Source: Chloroflexota bacterium (GTDB taxonomy: Bacteria; Chloroflexota; Anaerolineae; Anaerolineales; Villigracilaceae). From it: a stretch of 64,000 nucleotides of DNA. The position numbers and the translations under genes are program-made. The notes beneath the pieces are model-generated. The model did not search any database, was not told where the DNA came from, and saw only the letters and a program-made list of their open reading frames with translations. Below are positions 33,320 through 42,360 of the stretch, one piece after another (position 1 is the stretch's first letter; each line of letters starts with the position of its first letter). The stretch covers positions 1 to 64,000 of the forward strand of contig JAKAKJ010000033.1 in NCBI GenBank assembly GCA_021824575.1, given 5' to 3'.

Positions 33320-35208
33320 TGTGCGGTATTTGCGGCCTATCGTATGCCAATGATCGAATCGGCGACCGCGAAGTTTTGCGGGAAATGAACGCAGCCATCG
33401 CCCATCGCGGTCCCGACAGTGACGGTTTTCATGTTGCCGAGGGCGTTGGACTCGCGATGCGGAGGCTTGCCATCATTGATGTGAAGGGCGGCGATCAGCC
33501 GATCTCGAACGAAGATGATTCGATTTGGGTCGTGTACAACGGCGAGATTTATAACTATCCCGAAATGCGCGCCGAGTTGGAAAAGCGCGGACATCGTTTC
33601 AAGACTCAAACCGATACCGAATGTGTGATTCACTTCTACGAAGATGAAGGCGAAGCGTGCGTCCGACATTTCCGCGGCATGTTTGCTTTTGCTTTATGGG
33701 ACGCGCACAAACATCGTTTGTTCATCGCGCGTGATCGGCTTGGCAAAAAACCGATTTATTACACGATTCAAAACGGTGAATTTTATTTTTCTTCTGAATT
33801 GAATGGATTGATGGCAACTTTGCCGCATCGTCCCGAAATTGATCTCGAAGCGATTGATTTGTATTTGAGTCTGCAATACGTTCCTGAGCCGCGTACGGTT
33901 TATAAAAATGTTTATAAACTTCCCGCCGCGCACACATTGATTTGGGAAAACGGCGAAGCCAAGATCAATCGTTACTGGGATGTTTCATATCAGCCGAAAT
34001 TGACCGGCACTGAAAATGATCTCGCCGAGGAGCTGCGCGTTCGTTTGCGTGAGGCGGTGAAGATTCGGCTCATCAGCGAAGTGCCGCTCGGCGCTCATTT
34101 AAGCGGCGGACTCGATTCAAGTATCGTTGTGGCGTTGATGGCCGAGTTGAGCGACGCGCCGGTCAAAACATTTTCGGTTGGTTTTCAGGAAGAAGAATTT
34201 TCTGAACTACCTTATGCGCGTGCCGTCGCGCAAAAATATTCCACCGATCATCACGAGTTCACACTGACGTATGGCGATATTCCTGCGACGCTCGAAAAGA
34301 TCATTTATCATTTTGGCGAACCGTTCGCAGATGCTTCGGCGATTCCGCTTTATCATCTCTCATTGCTGACACGTCAATATGTGACGGTTGCGTTGAATGG
34401 CGATGGCGGCGATGAAGACTTCGCGGGTTATCAACGTTACTGGCTCGATCCGCTTGCCAACGCGTATTTGCAGGCGCCTCCGTTCCTGACCCGGAATCTG
34501 ATCCCGTCCATCGCGCATCGCCTCCCCGATAGATCGACGCGCCCGGTTGGGCAGAGTCTTGTCAACGGATTCAAGCGCCTCGAACAACTGCCGCGCATGG
34601 ATCGCCGTGCCAGCATTTTGCGCTGGGGTTCGTACTTCGCACCGTGGCAGAGACAAGCGCTTTGGAAAGAAGAACATTGGGAAAATTTCCGCGCCGATAA
34701 CGCCGAATCGTTGTTGGCTGAATCGTTTGATAAAGCCAGCGGTTCTTTTCTCGACCGAACGCTTTACACCGATTTGCACAATTATTTACCCGGCGATCTG
34801 CTGGTCAAAGCCGACCGGATGACAATGGCCGCTTCGCTCGAAGGACGCTCGCCGTTCCTTGATCATGAAATCGTGGAATGGTCAGCCCGTTTGCCGGATT
34901 CGCTCAAAGTCCGGGGCCGAAGCGGAAAATATTTGTTGAAGAAAGCTTTTGCGAGGCATTTACCAGAAAACGTCAAATCACATGGTAAACAGGGATTCGG
35001 AATCCCGCTGGCGGAGTGGTTCCGCGGCCCGCTTGTGAATTGGTCGCGCGAACTTTTGCTCGGTGCAGAAAGTCCGTTGAATAGTTTATTCAATCCATCC
35101 GCTTTGCAAAATCTGATTGATGAACATACGCAAGCCCGCGCCGATCATGGCAAACGGCTGTACGCACTCTCGATGCTGGCACTGTGGATGAAGGAGACGC
35201 ATGTTTAA
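33319..35208 (+). CDS. asnB: asparagine synthase, glutamine-hydrolysing
   Basis: A 629-residue AsnB-type enzyme. The N-terminal glutaminase domain starts MCGICGLSY with the nucleophile Cys2, and has the AHRGPDSDG and VYNGEIYNY loops. The synthetase domain has the pyrophosphate loop LSGGLDSSIV and the conserved LNGDGGDEDFAGY. The start is coupled to the GT4 gene by TAATG. Within polysaccharide loci such enzymes often amidate a carboxyl group, for example of a sugar uronate or amino sugar acid, rather than aspartate, so the role may be amide formation on the polymer. Length is somewhat above the classic 550-600. Confidence 0.9.
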   Translation: MCGICGLSYANDRIGDREVLREMNAAIAHRGPDSDGFHVAEGVGLAMRRLAIIDVKGGDQPISNEDDSIWVVYNGEIYNYPEMRAELEKRGHRFKTQTDTECVIHFYEDEGEACVRHFRGMFAFALWDAHKHRLFIARDRLGKKPIYYTIQNGEFYFSSELNGLMATLPHRPEIDLEAIDLYLSLQYVPEPRTVYKNVYKLPAAHTLIWENGEAKINRYWDVSYQPKLTGTENDLAEELRVRLREAVKIRLISEVPLGAHLSGGLDSSIVVALMAELSDAPVKTFSVGFQEEEFSELPYARAVAQKYSTDHHEFTLTYGDIPATLEKIIYHFGEPFADASAIPLYHLSLLTRQYVTVALNGDGGDEDFAGYQRYWLDPLANAYLQAPPFLTRNLIPSIAHRLPDRSTRPVGQSLVNGFKRLEQLPRMDRRASILRWGSYFAPWQRQALWKEEHWENFRADNAESLLAESFDKASGSFLDRTLYTDLHNYLPGDLLVKADRMTMAASLEGRSPFLDHEIVEWSARLPDSLKVRGRSGKYLLKKAFARHLPENVKSHGKQGFGIPLAEWFRGPLVNWSRELLLGAESPLNSLFNPSALQNLIDEHTQARADHGKRLYALSMLALWMKETHV

Positions 35209-35962
35209 GTTTGGTCAAAATTGGGCATCGTTTTCGCGGCAGATCGATGAAACACGTTTGGAAGAAGCAATGGCATCATTGACTTCTTTATTTGGCCAAG
35301 GTGCTTTGAAGGGCAAGTCGTTTTTGGATATTGGTTGCGGCAGTGGATTGTTTTCGATTGCTGCATCGCGATTAGGTGCACAACCTGTTGTGGGAATCGA
35401 TGTTGACCGGATTTCTGTGGAGACCTCTCAACAAAATGCATCCAACTGGGATGGAAATAAAATTTCATTCCGACATATTTCTGTTCTTGATAAGGAACAA
35501 GTGAAATTGCTCGGTGAATTCGATGTTGTTTATTCATGGGGTGTTCTACATCATACCGGAGATATGAAGCAGGCATTGAATAACGCCGCGTTACTGGTTC
35601 GTCCCGGCGGTTCGTTGATGATTGCAATCTATAACCGGCACTGGTCATCTCCTGCATGGAAATTCATCAAATGGCTTTATAACCATGCAGGAAGGTTCGG
35701 CCAGCGGATGATCATTTGGATTTTTACGCCCGTCATATTTTTGGCAAAATGGTTTACAACATTCAAGAACCCGTTCAAAATGCGTCGTGGCATGGATTTC
35801 ATGCACAATATTATTGATTGGGTCGGCGGATATCCGTACGAATACGCAAGCGTATCAGAAATAACGGTCGCATTGAAACAATTGGGATTCCGCGTCGCAC
35901 AGACACACCCAGCTAATGTACCGACCGGGTGCAACGAGTTTGTCTGTGTTAAGGATAAGTAG
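35201..35962 (+). CDS. class I SAM-dependent methyltransferase
   Basis: A 253-residue methyltransferase. Motif I is KSFLDIGCGSGLFSIAA, then VVGIDVDRISVE, VVYSWGVLHHTG and VRPGGSLMIAIYN, giving a complete SAM-binding site. The C-terminal part after residue 150 is long and basic with a MRRGMDFMHNIIDWVGGYPYEYA block typical of a recurrent family in surface-sugar loci. The start lies 8 nt inside asnB. The substrate is likely a sugar or sugar-linked carboxylate. Confidence 0.85.
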   Translation: MFKFGQNWASFSRQIDETRLEEAMASLTSLFGQGALKGKSFLDIGCGSGLFSIAASRLGAQPVVGIDVDRISVETSQQNASNWDGNKISFRHISVLDKEQVKLLGEFDVVYSWGVLHHTGDMKQALNNAALLVRPGGSLMIAIYNRHWSSPAWKFIKWLYNHAGRFGQRMIIWIFTPVIFLAKWFTTFKNPFKMRRGMDFMHNIIDWVGGYPYEYASVSEITVALKQLGFRVAQTHPANVPTGCNEFVCVKDK

Positions 35963-35986
35963 CTTCCTTTGCTGCTGCGAGATTGA

Positions 35987-36979
35987 ATGCAAAAGAGAAC
36001 GGTTTCCCTAAAGTCTTTGTGGAATTATTTCAAGATTGTCTTAGCTGTCGCCCTGATTTGGTTTATCCTGACCAAGACGAATCTTAGCGAGGTGATTGCC
36101 CTACTGAAACAAGTGTCGGTGCCGTGGTTGTTGGTCAGCTTTGTTTTGTTTTGCATATTGACTTTGATCAAGACATTTCAGTATTATTTATTGACAGAAC
36201 GGCAGGCCTCTTACAGTCGCGTTTTGTACGTGGTCATCACACAGAATGCGTTCTCGAATTTCGTTGCCAGCGGTGCGGGGATTGCGTCGTACCTGACGAT
36301 GCTCAGTGTGGACGAAGGCATTCGATTCCGGAAAGTGTTTTCTTCTTTCATCATTGTCAAGATGGGTGACCTGCTCTCCGTATGGATCGTCCTGTTCGTG
36401 ACTGCCTTATACGTATGGCCTCAGATCGCGGTTGTGCGCGGCGCGGTCATCGTTTTGTTAGCCGCGATTCTTGCCGCGGTTGGAGTATTTTTGGCCGCCG
36501 CGCTTTTGCGTCAAAAGTTTATGGCGGTTGTTCGGGCCATTTTGACTGGTCTGCGATTGGATAAAGTTTCCTTCATCCAGCGCGGCGTGGATATTCTCGC
36601 CTCTTTTGCAGAACAGGATAGCGGTGCGGTGCTTCGCCGACTGTTGACTGGTTTATTGTATTCGTTGATTTATATGGGCGTTACTCTGTTGTGGTTCTAT
36701 GCAAATATCCGCGCTTATTCGCTGGTCTTTCCATTCGCGGTCGTTTCATTTGTCAACGCCTTCGTGCAGTTGATTTCGTGGATTCCGATTCAAGTCTTTG
36801 GCGGCTTGGGCGTTAATGAAACCTCGCTGGTATATTTGTTCGGGCTTTTTGGATTGCCTGCGGCGCAAATCGGAGCGATGAGCATTGGCCTGCGTGTGCT
36901 TTTGTATTTGTTTACGCTGATCGTGCTTCTATACTTGCCATTGAATAACTTGTTGTCTCGAAAAGCAGCAGCCAAGTGA
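35987..36979 (+). CDS. UPF0104/AglD-type flippase-like membrane protein
   Basis: A 330-residue polytopic protein with about eight helices, related to the one at 28518. Typical blocks: NAFSNFVASGAGIASYL, IIVKMGDLLS and PIQVFGGLGVNETSLVYLFG. The second of the two versions in the locus. Its function may be lipid flipping or glycolipid synthesis; no MprF-type soluble domain is present. The gene follows the methyltransferase by 24 nt and is followed by about 90 nt of non-coding sequence. Confidence 0.8.
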   Translation: MQKRTVSLKSLWNYFKIVLAVALIWFILTKTNLSEVIALLKQVSVPWLLVSFVLFCILTLIKTFQYYLLTERQASYSRVLYVVITQNAFSNFVASGAGIASYLTMLSVDEGIRFRKVFSSFIIVKMGDLLSVWIVLFVTALYVWPQIAVVRGAVIVLLAAILAAVGVFLAAALLRQKFMAVVRAILTGLRLDKVSFIQRGVDILASFAEQDSGAVLRRLLTGLLYSLIYMGVTLLWFYANIRAYSLVFPFAVVSFVNAFVQLISWIPIQVFGGLGVNETSLVYLFGLFGLPAAQIGAMSIGLRVLLYLFTLIVLLYLPLNNLLSRKAAAK

Positions 36980-36984
36980 CTTTT

Positions 36985-37012
36985 TTGACGTTGAGGCGTC
37001 TTTGGGAATAAT
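36985..37012 (+). promoter_or_regulatory. possible promoter before the 790-residue membrane protein
   Basis: TTGACG (36985-36990), 16-nt spacer, AATAAT (37007-37012). The -10 match is partial, so this is tentative. Confidence 0.3.
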
Positions 37013-37069
37013 TGGGTAAAATGGGGTTCTGATTATTTCGATTGAAATGTCATAAACAAAAGTTCCCCT

Positions 37070-39442
37070 ATGGAAAAAAACTTGGCGCTTCAAAAAAAGC
37101 TCTTCCTGCTTGGTGTCACTCTGGCGCTTCTGGCGGCCATTCGAGAGACCTATTCCTGGTACTTTGCCAGCCATGATTGGATTGCGCTGTTTTCTCTTAG
37201 GGGTTTGCTCGCGCTGGTTTTGTTCGCCGCGATATTGATTTTGGGATTGGCATTTGCATTTCTAGGTTTGCTCTCCACAACTGCCGCACGAAAAATTTCC
37301 AAACTCATGCCACAGCTAAAATGGCTGCGATGGCCTGCGACAATATTTTTGTTATTGGTTTTCCTTTGGATTCTCCTTTATTCGCCCTGGGCCGCGGATT
37401 TCCCCGGTCAATGGACGCGTTTCGCGTTGTCCATCGCGTTGGCTTGCTGGATTTCATTCGTTCTATCCGGTCGCCATAAAGATTTTGGCTGGCGGGAAGT
37501 TGTTTTATCTCTTGCTTTGTTTCTTTACATCAGCAGTGTTGCAGAAGTCCGTGCTTATTTTCTGACAGAGCTGGCCTCGCGTTCTGCCATTTTGATTGAG
37601 GGCTTGCTTGTTATCGGACTGATTTATGGTGGCTATTCCAATCGTTTCGAATCTCTTGGCCGGCGTCTGCGTGATTGGCGCGCCTCACTTGGACGTTCGC
37701 GATGGATTGCATTTGCGCTTGTTTTGATTGCGCTATTTTTATTGCGTTTGTTGTTTGGCCCGTCGCTTTACTGGTTCAATGACAGTTTGCGATTCGCATT
37801 TGTTGCTTTGCTGTCTTTGGCGGCGGCCTTTCTTCTCACATCTGATAAAGAAAGTTTATTGTCTATCAAAACGGGCATGTTGGGTCTGGGACTCATATTG
37901 CTTGTGGCCTCCATTATCAATGATACCTATCTCGCTTCCAATTATCCGTTCTCGTTGACTTGGTCAGAGGGCAATCGTTTCTACGATTATTCTATGATCT
38001 TCGGCCAGAGAATTTATGATGCAACACTTCCGATTGTCAATCCATACACGTACAACGCTCCGGGCCGCTTTGTTTTGTGGGGACTTCCTTTCCTGCTGCC
38101 CGGTTTGCCGATTTGGTTTCACCGCTTGTGGGGTGGGGTATTGTTGATCGTTCCGCCCGCGTTGTTTGCGTGGCTGACCAGCCGGAAGATCACTGATCCT
38201 TTTGTTCGATATGCGCTCGCGTTGTGGATTTCCCTTTTCTTTATTGTCCTGACGCCGGTCTACGCGCCGATTTTGCTTTCCGCCATCATTCTTCTTCTTA
38301 CCGCATTCGAGCCTTCTTTATGGAAACGCGTTGCGCTGGTTGTCATTGCCAGCGTCTATGCCAGCCTGAGCCGCTGGACGTGGTTCCTCGCGCCCGCGGC
38401 CTGGGCCGTGCTCTCAGATCTGCTGCTTTATTATCCACAGCGTAGTTCGTCTTTCATTCGCAAAATTTTACCAACTGCAATTGTTGGACTATCCGGCATC
38501 GTCGCGGGCTATCTGGTCGGCAAAAGGAGTATTGCGAGCTATGGCGCCTCTGAAAGTTTGACGGCCAGCCAGCCGTTGTTGTGGTATCGCCTGTTTCCCA
38601 ACCAGACGTATTCGATGGGCATCGTTTTTGGCGCTTTGATCGTCACCGGACCTCTGCTCATCATTATCGGCTGGTGGATGGCTTCGCGGCGCTGGAAGTT
38701 GGACTGGCTCCAAATGCTGGCGGCCTGGGTCGGACTTTTAGGTTTCCTCGGCGCTGGCTTGGTGGTCAGCACCAAGATCGGCGGCGGCGGCGATTTGCAT
38801 AATCTTGATATGTATTTGGTTACCTTGACGTTTGTGTTTGCGCTAGGAATTTATTCTCTGTGGAAAGATAGTCAACTCAATTTGGCTTCGTGGCCGTTTT
38901 GGATTCAAGCATTGTTGTGCTGGTCTTTCCTGATGATCGTTTATCCATTCACGCCGTTCTCGAATCAATCCGCGCCTGCTGCTTTGAATTTGCCTCCTGC
39001 TGCCCAGGTTCGGCAGACTCTTCAAACGATCCAGACTCAGGTGGCTCAAGCCAGCAAATCCGGCCCGGTTTTGTTCATGGACGAACGCCAGTTGTTGTCA
39101 TTTGGTTATATCCGAAATGTTCCGCTGGTCCCGGATTACGAAAAGAAATACATGATGGATCAATCACTAGCCTCGAACGCGGAATATTTCCATCAATATT
39201 ACGTTGACTTATCGAACAAGCGCTTTGCTCTGATCATCAGCGAACCGCTCAAGCACGTGATCAAAAGTGAGGTTGACAACACCAGCCCGTTTCCTGATGA
39301 GAACAATGCCTGGGTCAAGTGGGTTTCCGATCCAACGTTGTGTTTCTATAAACCGATTTTCACTGATACGGCGGATCGGGTTCAACTGTTGGTTCCCCGC
39401 GATGATACGAGCGGATGCAGTCAATACCTGGGCGGAGGATGA
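37070..39442 (+). CDS. large polytopic membrane protein with GGGGDLHN motif, copy 2
   Basis: A 790-residue protein, longer than its paralogue at 29482 owing to about four extra N-terminal helices. Shared blocks: YPFSLTWSEGNRFYDYS, LPGLPIWFHRLWGG, STKIGGGGDLHNLDMYLV and the soluble tail with SKSGPVLFMDERQLL. About fourteen helices in total. The pattern suggests a GT-C-like transferase or a lipid-linked-sugar polymerase-like protein, with the conserved DLHN motif probably at the active site. The gene overlaps the next methyltransferase by 4 nt. No known family name is assigned. Confidence 0.7.
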   Translation: MEKNLALQKKLFLLGVTLALLAAIRETYSWYFASHDWIALFSLRGLLALVLFAAILILGLAFAFLGLLSTTAARKISKLMPQLKWLRWPATIFLLLVFLWILLYSPWAADFPGQWTRFALSIALACWISFVLSGRHKDFGWREVVLSLALFLYISSVAEVRAYFLTELASRSAILIEGLLVIGLIYGGYSNRFESLGRRLRDWRASLGRSRWIAFALVLIALFLLRLLFGPSLYWFNDSLRFAFVALLSLAAAFLLTSDKESLLSIKTGMLGLGLILLVASIINDTYLASNYPFSLTWSEGNRFYDYSMIFGQRIYDATLPIVNPYTYNAPGRFVLWGLPFLLPGLPIWFHRLWGGVLLIVPPALFAWLTSRKITDPFVRYALALWISLFFIVLTPVYAPILLSAIILLLTAFEPSLWKRVALVVIASVYASLSRWTWFLAPAAWAVLSDLLLYYPQRSSSFIRKILPTAIVGLSGIVAGYLVGKRSIASYGASESLTASQPLLWYRLFPNQTYSMGIVFGALIVTGPLLIIIGWWMASRRWKLDWLQMLAAWVGLLGFLGAGLVVSTKIGGGGDLHNLDMYLVTLTFVFALGIYSLWKDSQLNLASWPFWIQALLCWSFLMIVYPFTPFSNQSAPAALNLPPAAQVRQTLQTIQTQVAQASKSGPVLFMDERQLLSFGYIRNVPLVPDYEKKYMMDQSLASNAEYFHQYYVDLSNKRFALIISEPLKHVIKSEVDNTSPFPDENNAWVKWVSDPTLCFYKPIFTDTADRVQLLVPRDDTSGCSQYLGGG

Positions 39443-40269
39443 TCTTGAATCTGCCTTATCTCGTTCCACGTGTGGTTCGCCACTTCATGCCCGAAGGCCT
39501 CACGCGATTTCTCCTGCTGCGATCCATCATCATTCGTCCCGGCCTCGAGACGACTGCGCCTCAAACTGCCGCCAATCGTTACAATGAAATTCTCAAGTCG
39601 CGCGGCGATTCGTTAAAGGACAAGCGCGTTCTTGTCTTTGGATATGGCGGACGATTTGATCTCGGCATTGGTCTATTGGAAGCCGGCGCGGAACATGTCG
39701 TCTTGTGCGACAAATATGCGCCGCCGGATGATGCTCACAACGCGATGCTTTTGTCGAAATACGATTCGGTTCTTTTCCTCGACGGAGGCCGGACGCGCCC
39801 GCGCCCCGAGCGGATGACTCTGCTCCAGGCCGACATCCGCGACATACGTTCCTCGCCCGAGTTTCCTCCCGTTGATTTAGTGGTCAGTAGTTCCGTTTAC
39901 GAACATCTCGATGATGTGGATGGCATCACGCGTTCCCTCGCCTCGCTGACCAAACCCGGAGGCCTGCATATCCATTACGTGGATCTGCGCGATCACTTCT
40001 TCAAATATCCATTTGAGATGTTGTCGTATTCTGAAACTATCTGGCGCAGCTGGCTGAATCCAACCAGCAACCATAATCGTTTTCGCTTGTGGGATTATCG
40101 CCGCGCCTTTGAAAAATATTTTGAAAAAATTGAAATTCAGATTCTGGAGCGCGACGAAACCGCTTTTGAAAAAGCCCGCCCGCGCATTCGGTCTGAGTTC
40201 GTCAGCGGCAATTTGCAGGATGACAGCGTCACGCTGATTCTTGTGATTGCATCCCGGCCGCGTAATTGA
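39439..40269 (+). CDS. class I methyltransferase-like protein
   Basis: About 276 residues. The start is uncertain: the ATG at 39439 overlaps the upstream stop, but GGAGG touches it directly, so the TTG at 39445 with 6-nt spacing may be used. The fold has motif I as RVLVFGYGGRFDLGIGLLEAG with a glycine pattern, VLCDKY, LVVSSSVYEHLDDV and LTKPGGLHIHYVDLRDH, which is a methyltransferase pattern with slightly divergent SAM loop. The His-rich HIHYVDLRDHFFKYP segment is typical of a small group of uncharacterised proteins in such loci. The next gene starts 6 nt later. Confidence 0.75.
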   Translation: MILNLPYLVPRVVRHFMPEGLTRFLLLRSIIIRPGLETTAPQTAANRYNEILKSRGDSLKDKRVLVFGYGGRFDLGIGLLEAGAEHVVLCDKYAPPDDAHNAMLLSKYDSVLFLDGGRTRPRPERMTLLQADIRDIRSSPEFPPVDLVVSSSVYEHLDDVDGITRSLASLTKPGGLHIHYVDLRDHFFKYPFEMLSYSETIWRSWLNPTSNHNRFRLWDYRRAFEKYFEKIEIQILERDETAFEKARPRIRSEFVSGNLQDDSVTLILVIASRPRN

Positions 40270-40275
40270 TCAGCC

Positions 40276-42273
40276 ATGAAAATTTTGCTTGACGCCATTC
40301 CATTCGTTGCCTGGACGTTGTTGTGGATCGCGGGCGGCTGGCTGCTGGTCGCCTCGCTCTTTCGCCTGCGCGGCAGCGAGAATGCCATGATTGGTTTGGG
40401 AGTCGGCTTGGTTCTTCAAGCCTGGCTGGCGAATCTCCTTGCACGCGCCTTGCCGGTCATGACCGCGTTCTGGCTTTCAGCCGCGCTGGTTTTTCTGGCT
40501 GGCATTATCTGTGCATTTATATTTCGCCGCGACCTGCAAATTGAGTTTTCCTTATCGCAATGGTTGCTGCTCATTCTCCTGACCTTGTTGTTCAACTTCA
40601 TCGGAAACGGTCTCGGCATTTTCGATGATTATCAGAATCTCCCGACTGTTTCCTTAATGGCAACTGGCGATATCCCACCGCATTTCGCGCTCAATCCATC
40701 GTTGAATTTTGGTTACCATTATTTATTGCTTTTGATCTCTGCGGAGTTCATGCGGATGGCGCACATGTTTCCGTGGAGCGCACTCGATCTGGCGCGCGGT
40801 TTCATCCTCGCATTGCCGCTGATGCTTGCTGGTTTATGGGCCTATCGCCTCACGCGAAACCGCACCGCCGCTTTTCTGACAAGTTTCATGCTGGCGTTTG
40901 CTGGGGGCGCACGCTGGCTTTTACTTTTGATTCCCCAGCCGATTCTCAATCTCATTTCATCCAACATCACGCTGATCGGTTCTGCCAGCACGACTGCATC
41001 AAATTTATCCGATGCACTACTCTCAAATTGGAAAATTGATGGAGCCGGGCCGATTCCATTTCCATTTGCTTTTTATACCGGCATCAATCAGCCTTACATC
41101 ATGGCATATACCGGCATTGCTGGTTCAGCCATTCTGATTATGCTGATTCTTCTGATGACCGCTGGCCGCTGGCGTCATTGGAGCGCAGCAATTATTACTT
41201 CTATGTTGATTGCGGCTCTGGCGATTGCCAATGAAGTTTCGTTTGGTTTGATTGGTCTTAGCTTTCTTCTCGTCATCCTCACATGGATGATCGCAAATCG
41301 TTCATGGAAGTTACCGCGCGCGCTTTGGATTTGGATCGCGATTCTCAGCGCGGCGGGATTGGCGGCGCTCGTTCAAGGCGGGATGTTTACCGAAATCGTG
41401 CGCGCCCGCTTCCAGTCCGGGCCTGAAGCGGCCAGCTACTTCGACGCGTCGCCCAGCTTCGTCTGGCCTCCGTCAATTATTTCCGCGCATCTCGGCTCAT
41501 TATCCATTTTCAATTTATCACAATTAATCGCGGCGCTTGCCGAGATTGGACCCATCATTTTGGTCACGCCGCTCGTTTTGATTTGGGCGTGGAAATCTTT
41601 TCGACTGGGAAAATGGTTTGAAGCCGCGTTGATCGCGTCGTCGCTGTGGAGCGTGCCCGCGTTGTTTGTGGCATTCAAAGGCCCGTTATTCACAGCCACG
41701 CCGCGTTTGATGAGCGGATGGTTGTTCGCATGTATTTTGTACAGCGTGCCGCTGCTATGGATTTGGCTTCGCAAACGAAGCGGAGCTTGGCAGGTTGTTG
41801 CATTGAGCGGTGGATTGGTAACGACCTTTGCAGGACTGATACTTTTCGGCGTTCAATTGGTCGCGATCCAAAAACCCATTTACACAACTTTCATCACGCC
41901 GATGGACGCGCAGATGTCGCAAAGCTATTGGAATAAATTGCGGCCCGATGCCTTGATCTTCGATCCGACGGTTTACCGCGCACCCACTGTCTTTGGACGG
42001 TTCACAGATTCATCGCCATCGTGGTATCAAACGTCGCCGGAATTTCAGGCCTTGGCCAGCGCACCCGATCCGTTCAAACTTCGCGCGGCGGGATTCGATT
42101 ACACGTATTTTGACAGCGATTACTGGAACAACATGACGCCTGCCGAACAAGCCTTGTTCAAAAATGAATGTGTAAAACAAATCGCGCAAACGAATGGCAT
42201 TCACAGCGAAAAAGATTATCGCAAGGATTTCCGCCGCTTGCTGGATATTCGCGATTGCAAACAAACACCCTGA
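40276..42273 (+). CDS. large polytopic membrane protein with acidic DDY loop, copy 1
   Basis: A 665-residue membrane protein with about thirteen helices and a soluble tail of about 120 residues. It is homologous to the gene at 43932: shared features are GIFDDYQNLPTVSLMATGD in the first large loop, FPWSALDLARGF, FAGGARWLLLLIPQ, and a tail with FDPTVYRAPTVFGRF. The paired Asp in DDY resembles the acidic motif of GT-C glycosyltransferases. Family unknown to me. It ends near the stop of the inverted fusion gene, with convergent orientation. Confidence 0.7.
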   Translation: MKILLDAIPFVAWTLLWIAGGWLLVASLFRLRGSENAMIGLGVGLVLQAWLANLLARALPVMTAFWLSAALVFLAGIICAFIFRRDLQIEFSLSQWLLLILLTLLFNFIGNGLGIFDDYQNLPTVSLMATGDIPPHFALNPSLNFGYHYLLLLISAEFMRMAHMFPWSALDLARGFILALPLMLAGLWAYRLTRNRTAAFLTSFMLAFAGGARWLLLLIPQPILNLISSNITLIGSASTTASNLSDALLSNWKIDGAGPIPFPFAFYTGINQPYIMAYTGIAGSAILIMLILLMTAGRWRHWSAAIITSMLIAALAIANEVSFGLIGLSFLLVILTWMIANRSWKLPRALWIWIAILSAAGLAALVQGGMFTEIVRARFQSGPEAASYFDASPSFVWPPSIISAHLGSLSIFNLSQLIAALAEIGPIILVTPLVLIWAWKSFRLGKWFEAALIASSLWSVPALFVAFKGPLFTATPRLMSGWLFACILYSVPLLWIWLRKRSGAWQVVALSGGLVTTFAGLILFGVQLVAIQKPIYTTFITPMDAQMSQSYWNKLRPDALIFDPTVYRAPTVFGRFTDSSPSWYQTSPEFQALASAPDPFKLRAAGFDYTYFDSDYWNNMTPAEQALFKNECVKQIAQTNGIHSEKDYRKDFRRLLDIRDCKQTP

Positions 42274-42316
42274 GTTTCGGGACGCGGATTTTTAGTTTGG
42301 GGGCTATCGAGACAGA

Positions 42317-42340
42317 ATTTCATCCGCGTTCATCAGCGCT
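42317..42340. repeat. dispersed repeat C fragment
   Basis: AATTTCATCCGCGTTCATC resembles 53849-53868 (TTCATCCGTGTTCATC). The two lie in otherwise non-coding gaps. A small degenerate repeat family. Confidence 0.4.
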
Positions 42341-42356
42341 CGTCAGCGCCCTTTTT
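42336..42356 (+). terminator. weak terminator after the 665-residue gene
   Basis: GCGCT-CGTC-AGCGC forms a 5-bp stem followed by CCTTTTT. Weak, but well placed between convergent genes. Confidence 0.4.
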
Positions 42357-42360
42357 CAAT

